From positions 558,001 through 622,000 of the forward strand of contig NZ_JAFBBS010000001.1 in NCBI RefSeq assembly GCF_016907315.1: a stretch of 64,000 bases of DNA, read 5' to 3'. Origin of the DNA: Microbacterium esteraromaticum (GTDB taxonomy: Bacteria > Actinomycetota > Actinomycetes > Actinomycetales > Microbacteriaceae). The position numbers were made by a program, and so were the translations under genes. Shown one piece after another: positions 12,905-21,701 of this stretch. The stretch's first letter is position 1. Every line of letters starts with the position of its first letter. A model generated the notes under the pieces. That model was given only the letters and a program-made list of their open reading frames with translations. It did not search any database and had not been told where the DNA came from.

Positions 12905-13485
12905 CCCTGCTCCTCGATGTCGTCGGTCTTCTCTGCGCGCTCGACGCCGTGCACCCAGCCCCGGTCTCGCAGCCGGTAGATCAGCCGCACGTGGTCGCGA
13001 TCGGGGCGTCCCTGCCAGAACTCGACGCGCTCGGGGACGACGCGCCACAGCATCCACTCCCCCGGCAAGACGCGGGCGCGCGCCGACCGGGAACGCGCGG
13101 CGAGGTCGGCGGCGCTCTCCTCAGCCGTCGCCTCGACCACCCGGCCGCGCACACGGACCGCGCGCATGAGCGGCTGCCACCAGAAGGCGAGCGCTGCGCT
13201 GGGCCGGCCGGCCAGCTGCATGCTCTTCGCCGAGCGACGGTGCCCCGCGAATGCCCAGCCCCACTCGCTCACGTCCTTCAGGATCAGGGTGCGGGCATCA
13301 GGCATCCCCTCGGAGTCGACCGTCGCGAGCGTCATCGCAAGAGGCTCGGCCACGCAGCGATCCAGTGCGTCGTCGAGCCAGCTCAGGAACAGCGCAACCG
13401 GGTCTGCCGGCGCATCGCTGGGGTCGAAGGCGGGGGCGTCTCCGGTCAGGCTCGGCACGGCCCTGAGGCGGGCGGCGGTGGTCAT
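12901..13485 (-). CDS. Pyridoxamine 5'-phosphate oxidase family protein
   Basis: A 194-residue FMN split-barrel protein resembling PdxH: residues 45-90 (TLATVDSEGMPDARTLILKD) match the FMN and substrate strand, and EFWQGRPDR near the end matches the PdxH C-terminal signature. However, the usual RLHDR segment is changed to RDHVRLIY, and the chain is shorter than typical PdxH. It may oxidise PNP/PMP or use another flavin substrate (some actinobacterial members use F420). Transcribed with the downstream cupin gene. Confidence 0.75.
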   Translation of the reverse strand: MTTAARLRAVPSLTGDAPAFDPSDAPADPVALFLSWLDDALDRCVAEPLAMTLATVDSEGMPDARTLILKDVSEWGWAFAGHRRSAKSMQLAGRPSAALAFWWQPLMRAVRVRGRVVEATAEESAADLAARSRSARARVLPGEWMLWRVVPERVEFWQGRPDRDHVRLIYRLRDRGWVHGVERAEKTDDIEEQG

Positions 13486-13528
13486 GCTCTGAGCCTACGC
13501 ACCGCCGGGGCTCGGAGGGTCCGCAATC

Positions 13529-13571
13529 GCAGCAGCCCTCCTGAGCCGACCGGCTCAGAAGGGCTGCTCGC
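13529..13571 (-). terminator. Terminator downstream of pheT
   Basis: Long inverted repeat with arms near 13529-13548 and 13551-13571 (GCAGCAGCCCT..GAGCCG against CGGCTCAG..GGGCTGC), eight bases past the pheT stop. It lacks a T-run, as is common for actinobacterial hairpins. Confidence 0.75.
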
Positions 13572-13578
13572 AGACGGG

Positions 13579-16077
13579 TCAGTCGCGGATGCTCGCGCCG
13601 ACACGCTCCGCCGCGAGAGCGACGCCGGCCATCTTGGCCTCGCTCGCCTCGGCGGCTGTCAGGGTGCGGTCTGATGCCCGGAAGCGCAGCGCGAAGCTGA
13701 GGCTCTTCTGCCCCTCGCCCAGGCCATCGCCACGGTAGTCATCGACGAGACGCACCGACTCGAGCAGTTCGCCGGCGCCCTCGACAAGGGCGTCGCGCAC
13801 CTCGGATGCCGGCACCTCGACGCCCACGGCGAGCGAGACGTCCTGAGTCGCGGCGGGGAACGTCGACAGCGACTCGGCAACCACACGGTGACCGGCGAGG
13901 GTCAGCACGCGATCCAGATCGAGTTCGAGCACGTAGGCCCGACCGGGGAGGTCCGCGTCGGCCGAGACCTGCGGGTGCAGCTCGCCGACGTAGCCGACCT
14001 GCTCACCGGCGACGGTCAGCGCTCCGGCACGGCCGGGGTGCAGGGCGGCGCGCTGCGTCTGCTCGACCTCGATCTCGACACCGGCTGCGACGGCGATCAC
14101 CCGCACGGCGTCGAGGGCGTCGGACAGGTCGACGTGCTCGGCGGCGCGGCCAGGCTGGCGCGTGGTGATGCTGCCCGTCAGCAGCGCCGACACGAGGCGA
14201 GGCTGCGGCGGGATCGACGCGTTCAGCTCGGCGAGCGTCTCGTCCGAAGGGCGCTGACCGAGTGGCGGGACGATGTCGGTGCCGTACACGACGCCCTCTT
14301 CGGGCGTGAACACCGAGCCGACTTCGAACAGCGCGAGATCGACCAGCCCGCGCGAGATGTTGCGGTGGGCGGTCTGCATCAGGCCCGGCACGAGCGAACG
14401 GCGCAGGAACGGCAGCTGGCCATCCAGAGGGTTCGCCAGGCGGATGCCGGACAGGTGCGCTCCGGAGGGCGAGCCGTGCAGATCGTTCTGCTCCTGCGTG
14501 GTGAAGGGGAACGACGGCGTCTCCACGAAGCCGGCCGCGGCCAGGGCATCCGCGACGCGCTTGCGGCCCACCTGGAGGGCGGTGTAGCCGCGGCCTGACG
14601 GCGGCGTCGGCAGGACCGACGGAATGCGGTCGAGTCCGTGAATGCGCGCGACCTCCTCGACGAGTGTCCACTTGTCGGTCAGGTCGCGCCGCCAGCTCGG
14701 CGGGATGACGAACCAGCCGCCGTCGGCCTCGGAGACCTCAGCGCCGATCATCTCCAGCGCGCCCGTGATCTCGTCGTCGGTGTAGTCGACGCCCACGACG
14801 CCCTGGGTGAAGCCGCGCGGCAGATCGATGCCGGCGATCTCGACCTCGGCGTACAGCGCACCGCCCTCGTCGGTCAGCGTCCCACCGGCGAGCTCGACCA
14901 TGAGGTCGGCGACGCGGCGCGCGGCGACGAAGGGGATCAGCGGGTCGACACCGCGTTCGAAGCGCTTCGACGCCTCGCTGGGCAGCTTGTGCCGACGGGC
15001 CGAACGGGCGATCGTCACCGGGTCGAAGGTGGCGGCCTCGATGAGAACGTTGCGGGTCTCATCGCTCATCTCCGTGGTGCCGCCGCCCATGACGCCGGCG
15101 AGGCCGATCGGACCCGAGCCGTCGGTGATGAGCAGGTCCTCGACGTGCAGGTCTCGTTCCTGGCCGTCGAGCGTCGTCATCCGCTCGCCGGCGGTCGCAC
15201 GACGCACGACGATCCCGCCCTGCAGCTTGTCGAGGTCGTAACCGTGGACCGGGTTGCCGAGCTCGAGCATGACGTAGTTGGTGATGTCGATGAGCACGCC
15301 CAGGGATCGCATCCCCGCGAGGCTCAGTCGCGCGACCATCCACGGCGGAGTGGGGCGCGACGGGTCGACCCCGCGCACGACGCGTGCGACGAACTCGCTC
15401 GCGCCGACCGCACCGCGGATCGGGTTCTGATCGTCGACGCGGATCTCGAAACCCGCGCCCGGCTGCAGCTCGGCGAAGTCGCGATCGGCGGGGTCGCGGA
15501 ACTCCGCTCCGGTCGCATGCGAGTACTCGCGAGCGAGTCCGCGCATCGAGAAGCCATAGCCGCGGTCGGGCGTCACGTTGACGTCGACGGCGAAGTCGTC
15601 GAGGTGCAGAAGCGCGATGGCATCCGTGCCGACCTCGGGGTCGAGCCCCAGCGTCGACAGCACGATGATGCCGTCGTGCTCGTCGCCCAGACCCAGCTCG
15701 CGTGCCGAGGCGATCATGCCGTCCGAGACGTGACCGTAGGTCTTGCGAGCGGCGATCGGGAACGGGCCGGGCAGCACTGCGCCAGGCAGTGTGACCACGA
15801 CCTTGTCGCCGACCACGAAGTTGTGGGCGCCGCAGACGATGCCCCGGGGCTCGGCCTCGCCGACATCCACCTGGCACCAGTTGATCGTCTTGCCGTTCTT
15901 CTGCGGCTCCGGCTCGATCGACAGCACCTGACCGACGACGACCGGACCCGAGATCTCGAAGCGGTGGACATCCTCCTCTTCGAAGCCGACCGACACGAAC
16001 GACTCCAGGACGTCCTCAGCCGTGGCATCCGGTGCCACATCGACGTACTCGCGCAGCCATGAGAGAGGAACGCGCAT
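13579..16077 (-). CDS. pheT: Phenylalanyl-tRNA synthetase beta subunit
   Basis: 832-residue beta chain of the alpha2-beta2 PheRS that charges tRNA-Phe. The N-terminus starts MRVPLSWLREYVD, standard for the family, followed by the tRNA-binding (EMAP-like) domain around residues 45-155 (PDGMIASARELGLGDEHDG), B3/B4 editing domain (VLIDITNYVMLELGNPVHGYD), B5 domain and a C-terminal ferredoxin-like anticodon-binding domain. The open frame continues upstream through pheS in another register; the chosen ATG overlaps the last base of pheS, so the two subunits are coupled for 1:1 synthesis. Confidence 0.96.
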   Translation of the reverse strand: MRVPLSWLREYVDVAPDATAEDVLESFVSVGFEEEDVHRFEISGPVVVGQVLSIEPEPQKNGKTINWCQVDVGEAEPRGIVCGAHNFVVGDKVVVTLPGAVLPGPFPIAARKTYGHVSDGMIASARELGLGDEHDGIIVLSTLGLDPEVGTDAIALLHLDDFAVDVNVTPDRGYGFSMRGLAREYSHATGAEFRDPADRDFAELQPGAGFEIRVDDQNPIRGAVGASEFVARVVRGVDPSRPTPPWMVARLSLAGMRSLGVLIDITNYVMLELGNPVHGYDLDKLQGGIVVRRATAGERMTTLDGQERDLHVEDLLITDGSGPIGLAGVMGGGTTEMSDETRNVLIEAATFDPVTIARSARRHKLPSEASKRFERGVDPLIPFVAARRVADLMVELAGGTLTDEGGALYAEVEIAGIDLPRGFTQGVVGVDYTDDEITGALEMIGAEVSEADGGWFVIPPSWRRDLTDKWTLVEEVARIHGLDRIPSVLPTPPSGRGYTALQVGRKRVADALAAAGFVETPSFPFTTQEQNDLHGSPSGAHLSGIRLANPLDGQLPFLRRSLVPGLMQTAHRNISRGLVDLALFEVGSVFTPEEGVVYGTDIVPPLGQRPSDETLAELNASIPPQPRLVSALLTGSITTRQPGRAAEHVDLSDALDAVRVIAVAAGVEIEVEQTQRAALHPGRAGALTVAGEQVGYVGELHPQVSADADLPGRAYVLELDLDRVLTLAGHRVVAESLSTFPAATQDVSLAVGVEVPASEVRDALVEGAGELLESVRLVDDYRGDGLGEGQKSLSFALRFRASDRTLTAAEASEAKMAGVALAAERVGASIRD

Positions 16078-17126
16078 CACACCACCATCCCGAACTGCTC
16101 GCTGAAGCGCACATCGCCCTCTGCCATGTCGCGCATGTCCTTCACATCGCTGCGGAACATCAGGGCGCGCTCGACGCCGATGCCAAAGGCGAACCCGCTG
16201 TACACCTCGGGGTCGATGCCCGCCGCGCGCAGCACGTTGGGGTTGACCATGCCGCAGCCGCCCCACTCGATCCAGCGCGCGCCGCCCTTGAAGGTCGGGT
16301 GCCACAGATCGAACTCGGCTGACGGCTCGGTGAACGGGAAGTAGTTGGTGCGCAGGCGAGTCTTCGCCTCGGCGCCGAACAGCTGCTTCGCCAGGTGATC
16401 GAGCGTTCCCTTGAGGTGAGCCATCGTGATGCCCTTGTCGACCACGAGACCCTCGACCTGGGTGAACACCGGAAGGTGCGTCGCGTCGAACTCGTCGGTG
16501 CGGTACACGCGTCCGGGGCACAGCACGTAGATCGGCACCTCGCGATCGAGCATCGAGCGCACCTGCACGGGGCTCGTGTGCGTGCGCATCACGAGATGGC
16601 GCGAGGTCGGGTCGACGTAGAACGTGTCCTGCTCCTGTCGGGCAGGGTGATCCTCGTCGAAGTTGAGTGCGTCGAAGTTGAACCACTCGTGCTCGAGCTC
16701 GGGACCTTCCGCGATCTCCCAGCCCATTCCGACGAAGATGTCGCTGATCTGCTCCTGCATGAGCGGCAGCGGGTGGCGGGCGCCGACGCGAGAGCGCGAC
16801 GCGATCGCGGTGATGTCGACTCGCTCGGCCTCGAGGCGCGCCGCCGTCTCGGCCTCGGCGAGCTCGGCCTCCTTGGCGGCGAGCGCCTGGGTGACCCTGC
16901 CCCTCCCCTGCCCGATGAGCTTTCCGAACGCGGCCTTGTGCTCGGGCGCGACCTGACGCATCGAGGCGTTGAGAACGGCCAGCGGCGAGCCCTCGGCGAC
17001 GTGGGCCCCGCGGGCGGCCTTCAGCTCTGCCGTGTCGGCTGCGGCGCCGATCGCGGCGAGCGCGGCGTCGACGGCCGACTCCACCGCCTCGGGTGTGATC
17101 TGGGGTGTTTCGGGCGAGTCTGACAC
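16077..17126 (-). CDS. pheS: Phenylalanyl-tRNA synthetase alpha subunit
   Basis: Catalytic chain, 349 residues. Class II synthetase motifs are visible: motif 2 region RTHTSPVQVRSM, the FDATHLPVFTQVEGLVVDKG segment of the active site, and motif 3 GVERALMFR near the C-terminus. An N-terminal coiled coil (about residues 1-90) for tRNA binding is indicated by Ala/Glu-rich helices. The start is GTG at 17126, giving VSDSPETPQ, the first start in frame that avoids the long Arg-rich upstream frame. Overlaps pheT by one base. Confidence 0.95.
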   Translation of the reverse strand: MSDSPETPQITPEAVESAVDAALAAIGAAADTAELKAARGAHVAEGSPLAVLNASMRQVAPEHKAAFGKLIGQGRGRVTQALAAKEAELAEAETAARLEAERVDITAIASRSRVGARHPLPLMQEQISDIFVGMGWEIAEGPELEHEWFNFDALNFDEDHPARQEQDTFYVDPTSRHLVMRTHTSPVQVRSMLDREVPIYVLCPGRVYRTDEFDATHLPVFTQVEGLVVDKGITMAHLKGTLDHLAKQLFGAEAKTRLRTNYFPFTEPSAEFDLWHPTFKGGARWIEWGGCGMVNPNVLRAAGIDPEVYSGFAFGIGVERALMFRSDVKDMRDMAEGDVRFSEQFGMVV

Positions 17127-17198
17127 GAGAGAAGAGTCTACCGGCGGACGGGCTGCCGCCCTGCCCGCGGCCTCCGGCGTGATCGAGCGGCGAGAAGC

Positions 17199-17232
17199 AG
17201 AGAAGGCGTCCCCGGTCGGGGACGCCTTCTCT
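17199..17232 (-). terminator. Rho-independent-like terminator of gluABCD
   Basis: Perfect 15-bp stem (AGAGAAGGCGTCCCC and its complement) with a four-base loop, 14 bases beyond the gluD stop codon. Confidence 0.9.
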
Positions 17233-17245
17233 GCCGCGTCTTGGG

Positions 17246-18184
17246 TCAGAACTGCGCGGGCGGGGCGCCCGAACCCGGGTCGAACTTGCCCGCACCGCGC
17301 TGCATGGCGATGACTTCGGTGACCGTCGACTCCCCGTGGATGCGGGGGTCGGCGCCACCGGCATCCGGCGTGTAGCCCTTGAGCTTGGGCGAGTGCCGCG
17401 TGCGCACCTCCACCCACTTCGCGATCCCGGCGAGGATCAGGCAGAGCGCGATGTAGATGCCGCCGATGACGAACGCCGACTGCAGGATCGGGCGACCCTG
17501 CTGCGAGCTGAGCAGCTTCGCGTAGTACAGCAGCTCGGGATAGGTGATGATGAAGCCGAGCGCGGTGTCCTTGAGCGTGACGACGAGCTGCGCCACGATC
17601 ACGGGCAGCATGGCGCGCACGGCCTGCGGCAGCAGGATCAGGCGCATGACGCCGCTCTTGCGCAGACCGATCGCGTAGCCGGCCTCCTTCTGGCCCTTTG
17701 GCAGCGACTCGATGCCGGCGCGGAGCGCCTCGGCGAGCACCGAGCCGTTGTAGACCATCAGGCCGATGACCACGGCCCAGTACGGGTCCATGTCGACGCC
17801 GACCACGGGCAGGCCGTAGTACAGCAGCATCATGAAGACCAGCACCGGCACGGCGCGGAACAGCTCGATGATCACCCCGACCGGGATGCGCACCCACGCA
17901 TGGTCGGACAGCCGCCCGATGGCGAGCACGAAGCCGAGGATGAGACTCAGCACGGCTGCGAGGGCGAAAGCGCCCAGCGTCTTGCCCAGGGCCCCCAGGA
18001 TCCCCATCCACACGTTCGAGAACGTGAAGACGTACCATTTCTGCGGCTCGAACTGTCCGCTGGCGTACATGCGGTAGACGACGAAGCCGATCGCACCGAG
18101 GACGACGAGGATCGTGATGACGGCGAGGATGCGGTTGCGAGCGATCGCCCGCGGACCGGGTACGTCATAGAGCACTGAGGTCAT
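17246..18184 (-). CDS. gluD: Glutamate ABC transporter permease GluD
   Basis: One of two inner-membrane permeases of a glutamate/amino-acid importer, 312 residues. It has an N-terminal TM segment (about residues 17-40), then the HisM-type permease domain with the ABC-interaction loop EAGYAIGLRKSGVMRLILLPQA. The start ATG overlaps the gluC stop by four bases. The C-terminal 60 residues (LKGYTPDAGGADPRIHGES onwards) are cytoplasmic and polar, a typical actinobacterial GluD tail. The operon ends at the strong hairpin just downstream. Confidence 0.93.
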   Translation of the reverse strand: MTSVLYDVPGPRAIARNRILAVITILVVLGAIGFVVYRMYASGQFEPQKWYVFTFSNVWMGILGALGKTLGAFALAAVLSLILGFVLAIGRLSDHAWVRIPVGVIIELFRAVPVLVFMMLLYYGLPVVGVDMDPYWAVVIGLMVYNGSVLAEALRAGIESLPKGQKEAGYAIGLRKSGVMRLILLPQAVRAMLPVIVAQLVVTLKDTALGFIITYPELLYYAKLLSSQQGRPILQSAFVIGGIYIALCLILAGIAKWVEVRTRHSPKLKGYTPDAGGADPRIHGESTVTEVIAMQRGAGKFDPGSGAPPAQF

Positions 18185-18834
18185 CGTGCGATCCTCCACT
18201 TGTTCTCGAGGTGGCGCTGCACCGCGCTCATCGCGAGCACCAGCACCACGAAGACGATGGCGACCCAGAGCAGGACCTCCATCGGGTTGCCGGGGCGGCC
18301 AGGTGCGTCGTTGATCGTGGCCCGCAGAGCAGCGAGCTCGCCGATCGAGAAGCCGGCGGCGACGGTCGTGTTCTTCAGCAGCGCGATGAACACGCTCATC
18401 ATGGGCGGCACGACAGACCGGAACGCCTGCGGCAGCACGACCAGGGTCATGACCTGGCCGAACGGCAGGCCGATCGCGCGTGCGGCCTCGGCCTGCCCGA
18501 CCGGCACCGTGTTGATGCCGGCGCGCAGGACCTCGGCGACGTACGTCGCGGTGTAGATGCCGATGGCGAGGATGCCGAGCACCGTGTTCGACAGGTCTGG
18601 CAGGCCCAGCTGCGGGTAGCCGAACACGAAGAAGAAGACGAGCGTCAGCGGGGTGTTGCGGACGATGTTCACATACGCCGTGCCGACGGCACGCGCGATC
18701 GGCACGGGCGAGACGCGCATGGCGCCCACGATGATGCCGAGCACGAGCGCGATGAGACCGCCGATGAAGAACACCAGGAGGGTGTTCGCGATCGCCTCTC
18801 CCCACAGGTCGAGGTTTCCGAAGATGACGTCCAC
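18181..18834 (-). CDS. gluC: Glutamate ABC transporter permease GluC
   Basis: 217-residue permease with about five TM segments. The EAA loop reads EAARAIGLPFGQVMTLVVLPQAF, characteristic of polar amino-acid permeases. It starts with GTG at 18834 and overlaps gluD. A GC-rich hairpin separates it from gluB, which should give less permease than binding protein. Works with GluA (ATPase), GluB (lipoprotein) and GluD to import glutamate. Confidence 0.93.
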   Translation of the reverse strand: MDVIFGNLDLWGEAIANTLLVFFIGGLIALVLGIIVGAMRVSPVPIARAVGTAYVNIVRNTPLTLVFFFVFGYPQLGLPDLSNTVLGILAIGIYTATYVAEVLRAGINTVPVGQAEAARAIGLPFGQVMTLVVLPQAFRSVVPPMMSVFIALLKNTTVAAGFSIGELAALRATINDAPGRPGNPMEVLLWVAIVFVVLVLAMSAVQRHLENKWRIAR

Positions 18835-18860
18835 GCCGTCTTCCCTTCTCAGGAGGTGTT

Positions 18861-18887
18861 CGGGGCGGCCCGTTCAGAGCCGCCCCG
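18861..18887 (-). terminator. Intra-operon hairpin between gluB and gluC
   Basis: Perfect CGGGGCGGC stem with its complement around an eight- to nine-base loop. Its position just after gluB and without T-run suggests partial termination or 3'-end protection of the gluAB message. Confidence 0.65.
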
Positions 18888-18895
18888 AGAGGTGA

Positions 18896-19801
18896 TCAGT
18901 ACGCGTCGACCTTCGGCTGCTCGACCTCGATGCCCGACTCGCCCAGGTTCTTGTCGAAGATGCCCTGCCAGATGTCGTTGTTCTCGGTGAACAGGTCGTT
19001 GATGTGCTTGCGCAGCACGTCGTCGCCCTTGGCGAGGCCGACGCCGTAGCGCTCCTCGGTGAAGAGACCGCCGGTGACCTTGACCTCGTCCGGGTACTGC
19101 GCGGCGTAGCCGATCAGGATGGCCTGGTCGGTCGTGACCGCGTCGACCTTGCCGTCGATCAGGTCCTGCACGCAGGCGGAGTACAGGTCGTACTCCTGCG
19201 TCTTGATCTCCTTGAAGTTCGCCTTGATGTTCTGGATCGGCGTGGAGCCCGTGGCCGAGCAGACGGTCTTGCCGTTGAAGTCCTCGAGCTTGTCGGCGTC
19301 GGGGTCGTCCTTGCGGATCAGCAGACCCTGACCGGTGATGAAGTACGGACCGGCGAAGTCGATCTGCTCCTTGCGCTTGTCGTTGATCGAGTACGTGCCG
19401 ACGTAGTAGTCGATGTCGCCGTTCACGATCGCCTGCTCGCGGTTCGCGGACGCGATCGGCTTGAAGTCGATCTTGTCCTCGTCGTAGCCGAGCGAGGCGG
19501 CGATCCAGCGAGCGATGTCGATGTCGAAGCCCGTGCGTTCGCCCGTCGTCGCGTCGAGGTAACCCAGGTTGGGCTGGTCCTCCTTGACGCCGACGGTGAC
19601 CTTGCCCGCGTCCTTGATCTTGTCGAAGGTGGGGCTGCCGTCGAGCTTGACGTCCTTGGCGACCTCGAAGAGCGGCTTGTCGCCGCCGTCACCGGTGCCG
19701 CCGCCGCCCGGGTTGCTGGGGCTGCCGCTGTTGCAGCCGGTGAGGGCGAGCAGCGCCGCCGTGGCGACTCCGATGCCTGCGAGAACTCGTGTGCGTCGCA
19801 T
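18896..19801 (-). CDS. gluB: Glutamate-binding lipoprotein GluB
   Basis: 301-residue extracellular solute-binding protein of family 3. Signal peptide with lipobox LLALTGC (Cys near residue 23) and a following Gly/Ser/Pro-rich linker; the mature domain has the GFDIDIARWIA and NGDIDYYVGTYSIND segments seen in glutamate/glutamine-binding proteins. The upstream frame is open, but the chosen ATG gives the signal peptide and has AGGAGA about six bases before it. It lies between the ATPase and the permeases, as in Corynebacterium gluABCD. Confidence 0.94.
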   Translation of the reverse strand: MRRTRVLAGIGVATAALLALTGCNSGSPSNPGGGGTGDGGDKPLFEVAKDVKLDGSPTFDKIKDAGKVTVGVKEDQPNLGYLDATTGERTGFDIDIARWIAASLGYDEDKIDFKPIASANREQAIVNGDIDYYVGTYSINDKRKEQIDFAGPYFITGQGLLIRKDDPDADKLEDFNGKTVCSATGSTPIQNIKANFKEIKTQEYDLYSACVQDLIDGKVDAVTTDQAILIGYAAQYPDEVKVTGGLFTEERYGVGLAKGDDVLRKHINDLFTENNDIWQGIFDKNLGESGIEVEQPKVDAY

Positions 19802-19842
19802 GTGCGTCTCCTTCTGTGCTGTGGTGCTGTTCGGTGTGCGGG

Positions 19843-20589
19843 TCAGTGGGTGAGGAGCTTCGAGAGGAAGTCCTTGGCGCGGGTGCTCTTGGGGTTCGTG
19901 AAGAACTCCTCGGGCGTCGCCTCTTCGACGATCTGGCCGTCGGCCATGAAGACGACGCGGTTGGCGGCCTTGCGTGCGAAGCCCATCTCGTGAGTCACGA
20001 CGATCATCGTCATGCCCTCCTTGGCCAGTTCGACCATCACGTCGAGGACCTCGTTGATCATCTCGGGGTCGAGCGCGCTGGTCGGCTCGTCGAAGAGCAT
20101 GACCTTGGGATGCATGGCCAGAGCGCGCGCGATCGCGACGCGCTGCTGCTGTCCGCCCGAGAGCTGCGCCGGAAGCTTGGACGCCTGCTGCGCCACGCCC
20201 ACGCGTTCGAGGAGCGCCATCGCCTCCTTCTCGGCCTCGCCCTTCGGCTTGCCGAGCACCTTGATGGGCCCCAGGGTGACGTTCTCGAGGATCGTCAGGT
20301 GCGCGAAGAGGTTGAACGACTGGAACACCATGCCGACCTCGGCGCGCAGCTTCGCGAGGCCCTTGCCCTCGGCGGGAAGCGTCTTGCCGTCGATGCGGAT
20401 CTCGCCGCTCGTGATCGTCTCGAGACGATTGATCGTGCGGCAGAGCGTCGACTTGCCCGACCCGGACGGGCCGATGACGACGACCACCTCGCCCTTGTCG
20501 ACCTGCAGGTCGATGTCTTTGAGCGCGTGGAACTCGCCGTAGTGCTTCTCGACGTTCTCGACCACAACCAGCGGTTCGGGTGTGCTCAT
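19843..20589 (-). CDS. gluA: Glutamate ABC transporter ATP-binding protein GluA
   Basis: 248-residue ATPase. Walker [10 protein letters not shown] (about residues 38-46), Q-loop MVFQSFNLF, signature [14 protein letters not shown], Walker [13 protein letters not shown] and switch His in VTHEMG are all intact. First gene of the operon; preceded by a GGAGACAGC ribosome site. The 150-bp upstream region holds a direct repeat that may be a response-regulator site. Confidence 0.95.
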   Translation of the reverse strand: MSTPEPLVVVENVEKHYGEFHALKDIDLQVDKGEVVVVIGPSGSGKSTLCRTINRLETITSGEIRIDGKTLPAEGKGLAKLRAEVGMVFQSFNLFAHLTILENVTLGPIKVLGKPKGEAEKEAMALLERVGVAQQASKLPAQLSGGQQQRVAIARALAMHPKVMLFDEPTSALDPEMINEVLDVMVELAKEGMTMIVVTHEMGFARKAANRVVFMADGQIVEEATPEEFFTNPKSTRAKDFLSKLLTH

Positions 20590-20713
20590 GCTGTCTCCTT
20601 CGGGACGAGGGCTCCGATGGAGTGCGACGCGCCGTTCGGGCGTGACGCGACAGGATCCCCATCGAATCCACTGACGGTCTCAGGATATTCAGCCCCGCAC
20701 AAGGGGGCCAGCC

Positions 20714-20731
20714 TCTTGAGTGATTCTTGAG
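20714..20731. promoter_or_regulatory. Tandem TCTTGAG repeat upstream of gluA
   Basis: Two exact TCTTGAG heptamers at 20714-20720 and 20725-20731, 11 bp apart start to start. That phasing is what OmpR/PhoB-family response regulators recognise. The site lies between the TAXI gene and gluA, about 125 bp before the gluA start. The nearby response regulator is of the OmpR family, so it is the candidate binder; this is inference. Confidence 0.45.
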
Positions 20732-20741
20732 CGTGCGGTAC

Positions 20742-21701
20742 TCAGCCGTGCGCGTCGCGGTAGTACTCGATCGCACCGGGGTGGAGCGGTATCGGATCGG
20801 TGAAGATCGCGAGGCGTCGATCGAGAAGCGCCGCGGCGGGGACATCCCCGGCGATCTCCACCCGCGACGCGAAGAGGACGTCCAGCACCTCGCGGACCAG
20901 ATCGTCCGGCACATCCGCGGACCCGACGAGGTAGTTCGGCACCGTCATCGCGCTCGTCGGCTGCTCACTGCCGTACGCTCCGACGGGGAACTCCGCCGGT
21001 CGGTACACCCCGGGGTGCGCGAGGCCGGCACGTTCGACGGCGTCCGCATCGATCGAGAGCAGCCTGATCTCGCGCTCCCCCGCCAGCCGCTCGATCCCCG
21101 GCGTCGGCAGGCCGCCGACCCAGAAGAAGGCGTCGATCCGTGACCCGTCGAGCGCGGCGATGGAGGCATCCAGACCCAGCTGGCGGTCGTCGACCGCCTC
21201 TGTTCCGATGCCGGATGCCTCGAGAACCCTCTTCGCGACCACGCTCACGCCCGAGCCGCGCGCTCCCAGCGAGACGCGGCGGCCGGCGAGGCCGGAGATC
21301 GAACGGACGTCGGAGTCGGCGCGCACGACCACGTGCACATACTCGTCGTAGAGGCGCGCGACCGCGCGGATCGGCAGCGGATCGTCGAACTCCCCCGTGC
21401 CCGACACGGCGTCGGCCACGACGTCGCTCTGGGCGAAGCCGAGATCGGCATCGCCCGCGCCGATGCGGCGGAGGTTGTCGACCGAGCCGTTGGTCTCGTG
21501 AAAGCGCACATCGGCGTCCATGTCGGACGACAGAGCTTCTGCCAGGCGCTGACCGTAGTCGTAGTACACCCCGGTCGCGCTGCCCCCGGCGAGCCGGATC
21601 GGCCGCTGTGCCCACGTCGGCTGCGGCGGCGCGCATCCGGATGCCAGAAGCACGGCGACGAGGAGCAGCGCCGCGACCGGGCCCCTGAGAAGCCTGCTCA
21701 T
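20742..21701 (-). CDS. TAXI family solute-binding lipoprotein
   Basis: 319-residue binding protein with a lipobox (LLASGC) after a short hydrophobic signal. The TAXI signature appears as GGSATGVYYDYGQRLAEAL, and VSLGARGSGVSVVAKRVL fits the second lobe. TAXI proteins normally feed TRAP transporters, but no DctM/DctQ-type permease is near. Instead it overlaps a sensor kinase gene by four bases. It may therefore act as a periplasm-facing sensor. One studied TAXI protein (from Thermus) binds glutamate/glutamine, which would suit the adjacent glutamate importer; ligand here is unproven. Confidence 0.85.
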   Translation of the reverse strand: MSRLLRGPVAALLLVAVLLASGCAPPQPTWAQRPIRLAGGSATGVYYDYGQRLAEALSSDMDADVRFHETNGSVDNLRRIGAGDADLGFAQSDVVADAVSGTGEFDDPLPIRAVARLYDEYVHVVVRADSDVRSISGLAGRRVSLGARGSGVSVVAKRVLEASGIGTEAVDDRQLGLDASIAALDGSRIDAFFWVGGLPTPGIERLAGEREIRLLSIDADAVERAGLAHPGVYRPAEFPVGAYGSEQPTSAMTVPNYLVGSADVPDDLVREVLDVLFASRVEIAGDVPAAALLDRRLAIFTDPIPLHPGAIEYYRDAHG